Positions 49,394 through 59,133 of a stretch of 64,000 nucleotides of DNA are shown one piece after another (the stretch's first letter is position 1; every line of letters begins with the position of its first letter). The notes below the pieces were generated by a model, which was not told the origin of the DNA, made no database searches, and saw only the letters and a program-made list of their open reading frames with translations. Location: assembly GCA_012274445.1 (NCBI GenBank), contig JAAROD010000004.1:1178001-1242000 (forward strand), in the 5' to 3' direction. This stretch comes from Sclerotiophoma versabilis (lineage: Eukaryota > Ascomycota > Dothideomycetes > Pleosporales > Didymellaceae). Made by a program: the position numbers and the translations under genes.

Positions 49394-51149
49394 ATGATCA
49401 AGATGTCTTCTATCAAGTCCATTAACGAAAATCCCCCAAAGGGGCACGGCCAAGTTCTGAGATGCCAGGATGTCGATAACTGCAACTTCAATCCAAATTC
49501 CCTTAAATTCATCGCCGTAATGATCGGGATGTACATGTCTGTCTTCCTGGTCGCGCTGGTACATGACCCCCTCCTTCGCCGCATCCCTTTAAGCACTCAA
49601 CTAACCCTACCAGGACCGCACAATCATCGCGGTAGCCATTCCTACCATGACCAATGCCTTCAACTCAATCAGTGACATTGGGTGGTACGGTTCAGCCTAT
49701 CTGCTAACTGGAGCATGTTTCAACCCAATCTTCGGCCGTATCTACGCGCTGTACTCGACGAAATCGATATTCCTTGCCTCGATAATCATCTTCGAGATTG
49801 GATCAACAGTATGTGGTGCCGCGCCTTCGTCCGTCTCTTTCATAATCGGCCGCGCGATAGCAGGCATCGGCTCAGCGGGCATCTTCCAAGGCGGCATGAT
49901 GGTTATCGTAGGTATGGTGCCACTCAGTAAGCGACCGATGTATACAGCGGTGTTTGGAATGGCATTTGGTGTGTGTTCGGTGTTAGGGCCGATAGTTGGG
50001 GGTGCATTTACGGATCATGTGTAAGAACAGCCCATTTTTCTCCCTCTGCAAGGCCACAAGACTGACCAGTGTAGATCTTGGAGGTGGTGTTTCTACATCA
50101 ACCTCCCCATTGGCGCCGTCACACTCGTCATCATCTCCCTGTTCTTCAGCCTGGAAGCGCCAAAGCGGGAGAACCTCAGCCTTTCACAGCAAATCCAGCG
50201 TCTCGACCCAATGGGAGTTTTCTTTTTCGTCCCGTCCATCGTCTGCCTTGTTCTTGCGCTCCAGTGGGGCGGGACGACATACACATGGTCCAACCCCAAA
50301 ATCATCGGGTTGCTCACTACCTTTGGCGTCCTCCTCGTTGTATTCTTCGTCGTTGAAACACTCACACCAGAAACAGCCATGGCACCTGCACGTGTGATGC
50401 TCAACCGCTCAGTCGTGGGTAGCCTGATCTTCACATTTCTGAACTACGGCTCTGTCATGGCTATCGCATACTACCTAGCGATCTGGTTCCAAGCCACGAA
50501 GGGCCTCAGCGCAACACATGCCGGCATCAATACAATCCCAATGGTCATCGCCATGGTAATAGCGAGCATCCTCTCCGCAAAAGTCATTCAGGGACCTTTG
50601 CGCGGATACTATATCCCCGGCATGATTGTCTGCTCGCTCCTTAGCGCCATCGGAGCGGGCCTGCTGAGCACTATGACCCGGTATTCGAATCACAGTTACT
50701 GGATCGGATATCAAGTGCTCTTCGGCCTAGGTCTCGGGTTTGGTGGACAGCAAGCCAGTCTCGCCGCGCAGAGTGTGTTGCCGAAGAAAGATATTCCATT
50801 GGGTCTTGCGCTGGGGTTCCTCATGCAGCAGCTTGGTGGCGCGGTGTTCCTATCAGTCTGCCAAAACGTTTTTGCGACAAAGCTGGTGGAGCGGCTGTCG
50901 GGTGTGGCTGGGTTGGATGCGCAGCAGATTGTAGACACGGGCGTAACTGATTTTCGGAACATCATACCGGCTGATGAGATTGATGCGGCTATTAATGCGT
51001 ACAACTATAGCGTTACGAGGGTTTTCCTTGTAGCCGCTATCCTCAGCGCATGTACAGTCGTAGGGGTAGCCATGATGGAGTGGAAGAGCATTAAGGGCAA
51101 TAAAGATGGGGCGGTGGCTCAGGAGACGGAGGGGACAGAAAAGGTCTGA
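49394..51149 (+). CDS. MFS efflux transporter, DHA2-like (14 TM)
   Basis: Three exons, 49394-49558, 49614-50020 and 50075-51149, introns 55 and 54 bp, 548 residues. The first splice restores the family motif VALDRTIIAVAIPTMTNAF, followed by DIGWYGSAYLLTGACFNP. This is the motif of fungal DHA2 drug:H+ antiporters. Motif C-like VCSVLGPIVGGAFTD ends exon 2, and SWRWCFYINLPIGAVTLV begins exon 3. Loop A reads GRIYALYSTKS. The remaining sequence supplies enough hydrophobic segments for 14 helices. Relatives export host-directed metabolites, azoles or their own secondary metabolites. It starts 524 bp from a divergent Zn2Cys6 regulator, a common arrangement for inducible pumps. A second Met three codons downstream could also be the start. 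Confidence 0.92.
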
Positions 51150-51326
51150 ATGTTTGATCGGCGAAGAGTGTCGGGTCCTACCAGATTCTAAGGCGCTGGC
51201 TACAGATGGACCGTACTTTATCATAGTATAATCTTTACTCGTCTACATTATCGATTCAATCCCAATCTTGCTAGCCGCACCTTGGGCAGAAGTCGGAAGG
51301 CAAGTCTGAAAAGTGCTAAAGCAACT

Positions 51327-52769
51327 CTAGTCTCGGTTGCGGCTGGGACTCCATCTCTTGAACACAGCTTCTCTTACAGTATAGCTCTTCAATACCTTCC
51401 CAATGTCAACACTGAAAGCGTCTTGCTTCGTCTCGCTATCCCACGGCGGTGGCACCTCAACATACACCAGCACCAATGTCTTCATGACAGCCGTCTGCAC
51501 GCGGTTAACCCGATGGAACCACCACCAGTCCCTTGTTTCTTGCTCTTTGCGATATTCGATGCGTTCCGGCGTCTCGGACCAGTAAGGGTGCGAGTATGAA
51601 GGGATGATGTGTACACCAAACTCAGCGTGGTGGAAGGCGGGTCCACGAAGGTAGAGCAGGTAGTCGACAGCGAACTTGATGCCAGGGCGAACGACCCAAC
51701 CAAGGGAGCGGAAATGGTGGTAGACGACGTATTTGAGGAGAAAGGAATTGTCTGGGGTGATCTGTTGTGCGCTTGGTAGGGCGGCGGTCTTCTGGGCGAG
51801 ACGCTCACGGTATTGGAACATCTTCTTCATGCCGATGATAGCGGTGTCGTCGGTCGGAGACAACGCGTAGGCGCTGTATAGCCGTAAGAGGTACCATGCA
51901 GGAAGCGCTTTGTTGCCCTCAACGAAGTTGCCTTCGATGATGTCTAGGCAGCCGAGGACGTAAGTAAGGTAGAATGCCTCCTCCGGAGTGAGCTGCAAGT
52001 GCTCGATATCCTTGATCTCTTCTGCGTCTGTGCCTGCAGCTCTGTCTTGGCTCCACGACGGAGCTCTGTCTGCAATGCTCTTATCGATCTCTGAGACGAT
52101 GGAGTCACCAGTAGGACCTACGATGTCCCCAGCATCAGGTGTATAGACTGTCCCTCTTGGCGATTCGGACATGATGCCATCCTCCACCAAATCATCAAGG
52201 GTACCATCAGCATCTAGCTTGCCTTCCTGACGTAGCTGCTGCTCAATTGCTTCTCGCTGTGCCTTCGCACGCTCAAGCTTGAACTGCTTCCGCTCTTCTC
52301 TTCGTGCTTGTGTAATTTGTGTGCTCGCAGTTGCAGCTTCAATGCCGCGCCTTCGCCTCTCAGCAAGTAGCCACTGTGGCTCACTACGGCTGAGCGAGCC
52401 CTTACCCCAGAAACCTTGTTCCCAAAGTGCGCGGATGGACTCAGCGTCTGTAACATGGACAGACTGGGTGTCTTCAGAGAAATAGGCTTTGTGAACAACC
52501 TTGTGGGAGTTGGGCGAGCGCAATGAATGTGAAAGAAGAGTGATGGCAATCCTCACGATTGATAAGGGATTATGTGGGATGAATGCTGGTAATGGGTGGA
52601 CATCGAGGGGAAGTGGCTTGACGTGAATTTCATTGTAGTTTGGTCGCTTTTGGCGAGGCTTCCTAGGACCACTATTTGCATTCTTCAGGCCGTTGGGTGC
52701 AGCAGCGTCAACCCTGGGCGGCTCAGCTTGAAACGAAGCTGGCCCTGATGCTACGTTCGCTGTGGCCAT
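51327..52769 (-). CDS. SEN2: tRNA-splicing endonuclease catalytic subunit Sen2
   Basis: Single exon, 480 residues. The C-terminal domain has the tRNA intron endonuclease signature: KYVVYHHFRSLGWVVRPG, then DYLLYLRGPAFHHAEFGVHI, then TAVMKTLVLVYVEVP. The catalytic triad Tyr 373, His 381 (or 380) and Lys 430 is in place. The N-terminal half has a basic segment and the region FWGKGSLSRSEP typical of Sen2. A long Glu/Arg-rich linker joins the halves. Sen2 cleaves the 5' splice site of pre-tRNA in the Sen2-Sen15-Sen34-Sen54 complex, and the tRNA-Gly at 28971 in this window has an intron this complex would remove. It is convergent with the MFS gene. Confidence 0.92.
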   Translation of the reverse strand: MATANVASGPASFQAEPPRVDAAAPNGLKNANSGPRKPRQKRPNYNEIHVKPLPLDVHPLPAFIPHNPLSIVRIAITLLSHSLRSPNSHKVVHKAYFSEDTQSVHVTDAESIRALWEQGFWGKGSLSRSEPQWLLAERRRRGIEAATASTQITQARREERKQFKLERAKAQREAIEQQLRQEGKLDADGTLDDLVEDGIMSESPRGTVYTPDAGDIVGPTGDSIVSEIDKSIADRAPSWSQDRAAGTDAEEIKDIEHLQLTPEEAFYLTYVLGCLDIIEGNFVEGNKALPAWYLLRLYSAYALSPTDDTAIIGMKKMFQYRERLAQKTAALPSAQQITPDNSFLLKYVVYHHFRSLGWVVRPGIKFAVDYLLYLRGPAFHHAEFGVHIIPSYSHPYWSETPERIEYRKEQETRDWWWFHRVNRVQTAVMKTLVLVYVEVPPPWDSETKQDAFSVDIGKVLKSYTVREAVFKRWSPSRNRD

Positions 52770-53476
52770 GTTGACTTCGGCGTATAGCTACGACAATCTT
52801 GATTTGAGTCAGCAGTTGGACTAAAGCTGTGAAAATAATGTACTGGTGAGTTGTTGGTAGATCAGATACCGTTGTAGTCTATTTTGTAACGGAAGACAGC
52901 ATAGAGCACGTGCGCTAGCAAGTGAATGTTCACGCTGTGCCGCTGATATGATTTGAAGATGTCATCATGAAAGGAAGCACGTAGAAAAACTGTAACTTAC
53001 GGTTCAAGGAGCCTCGCGCCGGCGATTTGCTGGCGTTGTTGCGAGGCAACTGGAGGTCGTGAAGTTTTCGCGAAGTAGGAAGCTTTTGAGCGTCAGAGCT
53101 TTCGGAGGGTATCGGCCCGCGGCGTTGTCCGGCGCTGATTGGCCGGTCTGGACTCGTTCTTCTGACACGCGACAATCATCGCGGTCACGGTAGCTGAAGG
53201 TTGAGTTTCCACGTAAAGCTTTGCGAAAGAGTCTCCCACATGGGCATGAACACGATGCTTGTAGATAGAGGAGTGGCAAAGGTGTGGTGACGTAATCCTA
53301 GAAGGAGCTCCAGCATGAGCTCTTAGAACGACATGGAACGTCGTGATCAAATCTCGGCGCCACACCGCAGCAGGCAGCATCTCAACTAACAGACTAACAT
53401 TGCCGGAAAACCTTGGATCTACCGCAGAACCCGAGGAGCACCATAGAGCCACGGGGGGTACACATAGCAACATACA
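52770..53476. other. Intergenic between divergent Sen2 and scramblase genes
   Basis: Promoter region for both. Frames at 52930-53279 on the minus strand have no recognisable content. An MCB-like ACGCGT site is not seen, and no RNA gene was found. Confidence 0.4.
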
Positions 53477-55183
53477 ATGCTCCCAGCAGCGCGTTGGTCG
53501 CTGCGGCTTCCACGCCAGCACTTCAGAGCATTCGCAACGCGAGGCACGCCTCCACCACCCGGACCGCGCGGCCGCCTAACAAGACATACACTGCCCCAGC
53601 GGCGAGAGCCTGCGACATCAGGGCAGCGTGGAGGTGGACAGCCCGCCAACCAGCAAAATGAGCCACCGAAAGACACATCGAACGCCGGCGCGAACGAGCC
53701 GTCGAGAGTTGAAGCAGTATCCAACGCCCTCGCGACTACGCCCGACTCGCAGAACCCCCTCATCACGCCCGTCCACATGCCCGAAGACCCGCACGCCGTG
53801 CTCAAACAGACGCACCCGGCGATGCGCATCCTCGACAACTCGGCTGTTGTCATCCAACGCCAGCTCGAGATGATGAACGTGCTGATGGGCTTCGAGCAAG
53901 CAAATCGCTACGTGATCATGGACCCGCACGGAAACCACATCGGCTACCTCGCCGAGCGCGACCACGGCTTGGGCAATGCGGTGGCACGGCAGATGTTCAA
54001 GACACACCGGAGCTTCACAACACACGTGTTTGATAGAGAGGAGAAGGAGGTCCTGCGCTTTCATCGCCCCTTCAGCTGGATCAACTCGCGCATACGCGTC
54101 TACGATGCAGTGGGTGCAAACGGTGGCGCATACACTAGCTCTGCAGAGCTACAGGGTACCAGTACCGCCAGTATCGTAAACCAGACAAGTGCAAATGTCA
54201 GCAGTTTGGATCTGGGCGACATGCGCATCATCGGCGCCACAGAGCAGGAATGGGCACCACTGCGACGAAAATACAACATGTTCCTCGCTCGCAACCTCGC
54301 AGATGCCGCTCCTGGCACTCCCCAAATTGCGCCTCCCAACCTACCTCTATCCGATAGTAAGGCTATGACAGTGGCAGAAGGCGATACTAGGGAAGTAGGC
54401 ATGCTCCAATTTGCCCGTGTGGACGAGCGCTTCCTATCCTGGGACTTCAGCTTGATGTCCGAAGACGGCCGGCTCCTTGGCTCTGTGAACCGCAACTTTG
54501 GAGGTTTTGCGAGAGAAATCTTCACAGACACGGGTGTTTACGCATTGCGCATGGACGCTGCAGCTCTTGCACAGGAACCGAGTCATCTGTTGAGCCATAC
54601 GGGGCAGGCTGATCCAGGGCCGGGCATGACGCTCGACCAGCGCGCTGTCATGCTTGCAACGGCTGTAAGTATCGACTTCGATTACTTCAGCCGACACAGT
54701 GGGTCGGGTGGTATGATGTGGCCTATGTGGATGCCCTGGTTTGGGGGCGCTGGAGAAGCTGGTGGTGCTGCAGCAGGCGGTGCTGCAGCAGGTGAGGCAG
54801 GTGCCGCAGGTGCTGGTACTGCAGTAGGAGCAGCAGGCGAGTCTGGTGTCTTAGGTGAAGCCGCTGCCGGCGCTCGAGGCCTCGGTGCTGCTGAGGGTGC
54901 GGCGACCGGCGCTGCAACGATGGCTGGGTATGAAGCCATGCAGAGGGGAAGGGGATTACAGCAAGCCGATGATGTGTCACCGCAAGCAAATGACCCCTAC
55001 CAGCCACCTACGGATCAACAGCAAGGTGCGCAAGGTGCGCAAGGTGAAGAGGATATTTGGGGTCAGAGTGGAGATCCTTGGGCGGACCAGCGGGGATCAA
55101 ATCAGGAGCAGGATTTCTGGGGTGGGGGCAACCAAGGTGGTGACGGCGGAGGTGGCGATTCAGACTGGGGCGACTGGTTCTAG
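53477..55183 (+). CDS. Mitochondrial phospholipid scramblase-family protein (Aim25-like)
   Basis: Single exon, 568 residues. The first 40 residues are rich in Arg and lack acidic residues (MLPAARWSLRLPRQHFRAFA), as in mitochondrial presequences. The scramblase/LURP-one-like barrel runs from about 100 to 410: NSAVVIQRQLEMMNVLMGFE, YVIMDPHGNHIGYLAE, FDREEKEVLRFHRPFSW, ISTTGV-like FTDTGVYALRMD, and a closing hydrophobic segment MLATAVSIDFDYF. The C-terminal 140 residues are low complexity, first Gly/Ala repeats, then Gln/Asp/Trp-Gly repeats ending GDWF. Yeast Aim25 is the likely counterpart. Family members bind or scramble phospholipids or act in mitochondrial stress. The exact role is not settled. 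The Gly/Ala tail after the barrel is unusual and probably disordered. Confidence 0.85.
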   Translation: MLPAARWSLRLPRQHFRAFATRGTPPPPGPRGRLTRHTLPQRREPATSGQRGGGQPANQQNEPPKDTSNAGANEPSRVEAVSNALATTPDSQNPLITPVHMPEDPHAVLKQTHPAMRILDNSAVVIQRQLEMMNVLMGFEQANRYVIMDPHGNHIGYLAERDHGLGNAVARQMFKTHRSFTTHVFDREEKEVLRFHRPFSWINSRIRVYDAVGANGGAYTSSAELQGTSTASIVNQTSANVSSLDLGDMRIIGATEQEWAPLRRKYNMFLARNLADAAPGTPQIAPPNLPLSDSKAMTVAEGDTREVGMLQFARVDERFLSWDFSLMSEDGRLLGSVNRNFGGFAREIFTDTGVYALRMDAAALAQEPSHLLSHTGQADPGPGMTLDQRAVMLATAVSIDFDYFSRHSGSGGMMWPMWMPWFGGAGEAGGAAAGGAAAGEAGAAGAGTAVGAAGESGVLGEAAAGARGLGAAEGAATGAATMAGYEAMQRGRGLQQADDVSPQANDPYQPPTDQQQGAQGAQGEEDIWGQSGDPWADQRGSNQEQDFWGGGNQGGDGGGGDSDWGDWF

Positions 55184-55549
55184 AGATCTGCATCTGTACA
55201 TGATTCCTGTACCAATAAGTGTTGCATAGCATAGATACCTTCCAGCCTCATGCGGCTGCTCTCAGTCAAGTTTTGTTTAGCGGAGCCACCCCAGATTCTG
55301 CGGCTAAACACCAGATCAATCGAATCTTCCGGAGTACCCCGCGTGTCAACGGACTAACGGCTGCTAGCAACCAGTCTTTTCTTCACGAACTCGCCCGAGG
55401 CCAGTTTCTCGGTCACAATTGTCCCGTCGTACAAGGTTACGAAATGCATCCGCGGACATGATCGGTAGCAGCCCTATATACAGACCAAGAACCATCAACA
55501 TGGCCTGCGATCGAGCCTTAACAGCCCACGTGTCTCCTTCCCGTCCACG
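55184..55549. other. Intergenic, no gene seen
   Basis: Holds the 3' UTR of the scramblase gene and the promoter of the esterase gene. CTATATA near 55476 is a plausible TATA box about 75 bp before the ATG at 55550. Confidence 0.35.
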
Positions 55550-56563
55550 ATGAAGCTCGAAACCATTGCTTGCACAGCCCTCGCTGCGACAGCTGCTGCT
55601 GCTCCCACGTCTGATTCCAAAAAAGCAGAGTTCAGCTGGAAGAAAACAAAATCTCTAATCGCCTTCGGCGACTCCTACACCTTCGTGCAAGGCCTCCTCG
55701 GCCACCCAAATTACACCTACATCGGCGACAACTTCGATATCTCCTTCACACCCTCTGAACTTTTCAGCAACCGCATCGTCCAAAATTTGACAGCTACTGC
55801 ATCAGGTGGTCCCATATGGACCGAGTTCATCACGAACTGCGGCGTCAAGCCCGGCCTCACCGATCCAAGGAAGTGCGACAAGCAGCTCTGGGATTTTGCA
55901 TACGCCGGGAGCAATACAGACACAGTGCTCACACCACTGCACTGGAACCATACCGTCTCGCTCGAGAAGCAGATTGAACAGTTTGAGAAGTACGGCAATC
56001 CAGCGCTTCAGAAGGTGCTGAAGAGGAAGGAGGCGCTGGTAGCTATTTGGATTGGGATCAATGATATCAACGATCTTGCAAAATTGAGGGGCAAGAACGC
56101 GACATTCGCGCCGCTGTATGAGCAGGTTGTTACTGCGCAGTCTGCGCTCTGGGAGCGCATCTACAAGATGGGGTACAGGAACCTCCTACTTGTGAATCTT
56201 CCGCCGCTAGACCGAGGCCCGAGTCCATCCGTCAACAAGACACTCGTCTCCACGTACAACTCCATTCTGGGTTCCCACGCAACAGCTTTCCAGAAGAACC
56301 ATACCGACGTTACGGTGTTGCAGTTCGATGTCAACACCGTACTTAACCAGGTGTTTGACGACGCGGCACAATACGGATTCACCAACACGACCAACTTTTG
56401 CCCTGGATACAACCAGCCTGACATTCTGACGAATCCGGAGAAGTACGGATGTGGGAAAGGACTGGATACGTACTTGTGGTATAACTCCGGACACTTGACC
56501 AGTAGGGTGCATGAAGTGTTTAGTAAGGTGCTTGTGAAGTGGCTGGGTGAGCAGCAGCGATGA
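55550..56563 (+). CDS. Secreted GDSL/SGNH esterase (CE16-like)
   Basis: Single exon, 337 residues, signal peptide of about 18 residues (MKLETIACTALAATAAAA). Block I is IAFGDSYTFVQG with nucleophile Ser 42. The Gly block is WDFAYAGSNTD. Block III is VAIWIGINDINDL with the oxyanion Asn. Block V is LWYNSGHLTSRVHE, with Asn where many GDSL enzymes have the Asp of the D-x-x-H dyad. The His is present. Many N-glycosylation sites (NYT, NLT, NHT, NAT, NKT, NTT) agree with secretion. Relatives are acetylesterases that remove acetyl groups from plant hemicellulose oligomers, or extracellular lipases. The position near a pectin methylesterase is some 19 kb off and probably not a cluster. Confidence 0.85.
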   Translation: MKLETIACTALAATAAAAPTSDSKKAEFSWKKTKSLIAFGDSYTFVQGLLGHPNYTYIGDNFDISFTPSELFSNRIVQNLTATASGGPIWTEFITNCGVKPGLTDPRKCDKQLWDFAYAGSNTDTVLTPLHWNHTVSLEKQIEQFEKYGNPALQKVLKRKEALVAIWIGINDINDLAKLRGKNATFAPLYEQVVTAQSALWERIYKMGYRNLLLVNLPPLDRGPSPSVNKTLVSTYNSILGSHATAFQKNHTDVTVLQFDVNTVLNQVFDDAAQYGFTNTTNFCPGYNQPDILTNPEKYGCGKGLDTYLWYNSGHLTSRVHEVFSKVLVKWLGEQQR

Positions 56564-56908
56564 ACGATGTGACAAGTAAGATCATTCCAGTAACACAAAA
56601 TCAGGAAAGGTGTAACTAAGAGCTCATATCTGCATTCAATGAACATGGATGAGCCAATCGGTCCTTGAAGGCTCCCTAGTCCTGCCCAAAACGAAGGAAA
56701 ACCGCTGATCCTGATGACGAGGAGGAATAAGGACGCTGCGATGACGAGACAGAGGGACGTCTCCATACGTCTGACGACGCGCGCGTCGATACCTGGTCTC
56801 ATTGGCAATTGAAGCAAATGAGCGGGCTGTAGCTATTACTGTAAGGCCAAGCTCCATGCCACAGGTGTGTGTGACACTTTGCTTCCGCCCATGATTCAAT
56901 GTTGATTT
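56564..56908. other. 3' region between the esterase and the HET relic
   Basis: No gene seen. The two genes converge here. Confidence 0.4.
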
Positions 56909-57933
56909 TCAGGTCTGCCCAGGCCTAATCTCTTCTCTCAACATCAAACGCCTCGACGTAATCGGATAGTGAGCCATCACTCTCGATACCATATTCCTCG
57001 CCAGTTTCGGTACGATAGAGTAATGGGGGCAGGTGTGCAACGCTGGATATAATGGTTTTGACATGATGACATCCACGAAGACCTCGAGCCTGTTTTTTCG
57101 ATAGTCGACTTCTGGAAAATCAGATCTGTCGTGAACGAGGCTCAGCAGCTCGTAGACTTTATATCGAGGTTCTTCGCATTCCATGCCACAGAACATATCC
57201 ACTACATCCCCCAAAGAATAACGTATGCGATATTCCCGTCCTGATGCCACTGTTCTGATGTCTCGCTCGTAGAACAGCCATCTCACAGGCGATTCGTGGC
57301 CCTGCCCGAGCAGGGAAGGTAATATCTCCTTTCCTATCGCTTCTCACAAAGTCCAAGTGTGTCCGCGAAGGATGAAAATTCTCGGAGCTAATATGACCTC
57401 TTGAACAATCGTAAAGTATGAGTTCCGCAAGGCGTCTCGAAGAAGCGTTGGACCTCAAGGGTCCCCCATCAATGACTTCCCAAGCCAAACCAAAGCAAAA
57501 GTACAACGTCGATGTATTTCAGCCATCATTTTGACTTGATGGTTTCTTTCAAGCAAGCTCCGCTGTGGTCAATCCAAATGTAGCGATTGTTCTCAGGCTC
57601 GTAACAGAAAGTCTCTAGAGAATTGAATAGATATTCCCGAACTTCGAAGTCCCGGCCGTTGATGAATATACATATGGCTCGTTGGAGCTATAGGGCCCTA
57701 CGTATACGACAAGGCGATGTACTCCGATGCCTGTCTACGTCAAACTTGTGGATCTCGCAGGAGATAGGGGGCGAATGTTTGCCAAGTCTTTGAATCCAGT
57801 CTTCTGGGTGCAACTTCAGTAATCTAATTTGTGGTTGCCGTATATCTAAAGGCTCATGTTGATACGTATGTGTTGGTTCTTGTCGCGCGATGTAGACCCA
57901 TTCGCTGTTCGCACTCCCGGCGTTAGATGTCAC
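56909..57933 (-). pseudogene. Decayed HET-domain gene, paralogue of 59134-60594
   Basis: Three pieces in changing frames match the intact neighbour in order. First, YQHEPLDIRQPQIRLLKL (57870-57800) matches FQHSPLDTKKHHIRLLRL. Second, FINGRDFEVREYLFNSL and NNRYIWIDHSGACLKE (57675-57540) match INGDLFEVRENLF and KEYLWIDQLCIDQT. Third, MECEEPRYKVYELLSLVHD and FPEVDYRKNRLEVFVDV (57190-57060) match NECQDPRDKVYGLLSLATD and LIEVDYNRPISDVFLST. Frameshifts and stops separate the blocks, and the invariant LALSYTWG region is lost. The two genes are in the same orientation, about 1.2 kb apart, so they probably arose by tandem duplication. Confidence 0.75.
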
Positions 57934-59133
57934 ATGGATGGTCGGTGAACTGTGTTTTGAGTTAGATTAGAGGAGAATATCGTCCGTTTTGACTCGCCCG
58001 TTGTAGTAATTGGTCAGCTGTAAGCTAGGCGCACATACACAATCCATAGCGGACTCGTGAAAGAGACCGAGCAGCAGCGATTTTGAGTATGAGCCGAGTA
58101 TGATATCCGAGATGCACTGTTTATTAATCCGACAAGCTCTAGCGTAAACATACATGGTGCGGAATTACGGCTACCAAATACATGTACATCGCTATCATGC
58201 GCAAGGTTAGGCAGGAACAGGTCAACATCCACAACGCCTTTACATGGACACTCTGGGTCGGGATCGGTACACTGTTCTGATCTTGTCGTGCGACATCTCG
58301 AACGACACGACATAGCTTAGAAATTGAGCTGGGCAGGCGCTTAATGAGGAACGCCAAGGGTGGCGTAGCCCAGCCACAGATAACATGAACCTTCACCATG
58401 GCAGGCAGTCTTCGCATAAACCAACTTAGTATCTTTAGAAGGTATGAGGTGACCTATTCTAGGCAAGGTAACAGTCCAGGTGGAATGAAGTCTATGTGAT
58501 CGTCTTCCTCGTCATATCAAAAGTTGATTAAGCCAATCAGTCATATGGGAAGTATTGCACAACCTATTATAGCGATCGTTCTCTGAAGCAAAGCAAATCT
58601 CCAAAATTGACAACCAGCACAAATATTATTACGCAGACCTGCCCCGCCCAGACTTTTGCACCATATAGATACCGCGGCTCAGATTAGCTATGTCCGATAG
58701 TCCGAATACGCGGGCAATGTTACAGCTGTTGCTACATTCTGCTAGAAGGCTCTGCTCGTCTGCAAAGCGTCTTAATGAACACAAGGGATAGATTTCTCGT
58801 CCTTCCCGCGGAATCGCTTTCATTGGCGCCGCCATCCCAGAGCTATCCTACAAACTCATCTGTGCAAGGTACCGATGATATCAAGGTAGACAGCAACAAG
58901 TATTTTACTGTGATTGCCTTGGTTCTCATGCCAACAGTGGCAGACCCAGCAGACCCCAGCAGACCATAGACCGTCACAACGATGCTCACAAGAACGACCA
59001 AAGCGTCTGATAAACTTATTCAGATCTTAGTCAGCATGGGTTTCGCCCCTAATCTCGAAAATCCAGTCCTCTGTCATGTCTTGCCACCGTCCACGGTATA
59101 CCGGTGCACTAGGGTGGCACCGCGACTTTGCTA
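57934..59133. other. Region between the HET relic and the HET gene
   Basis: A minus-strand frame at 58629-58835 (AIPREGREIYPLCSLRRF, then ARVFGLSDIANLSRG) looks partly protein-like and may be another decayed coding piece. Frames at 58014-58417 overlap and have no domain. No intact gene. Confidence 0.3.

Noticed and set aside
30700..56563. A plant cell-wall degradation cluster linking the pectin methylesterase and the GDSL esterase
   Set aside because: They are about 19 kb apart with unrelated housekeeping and efflux genes between them.
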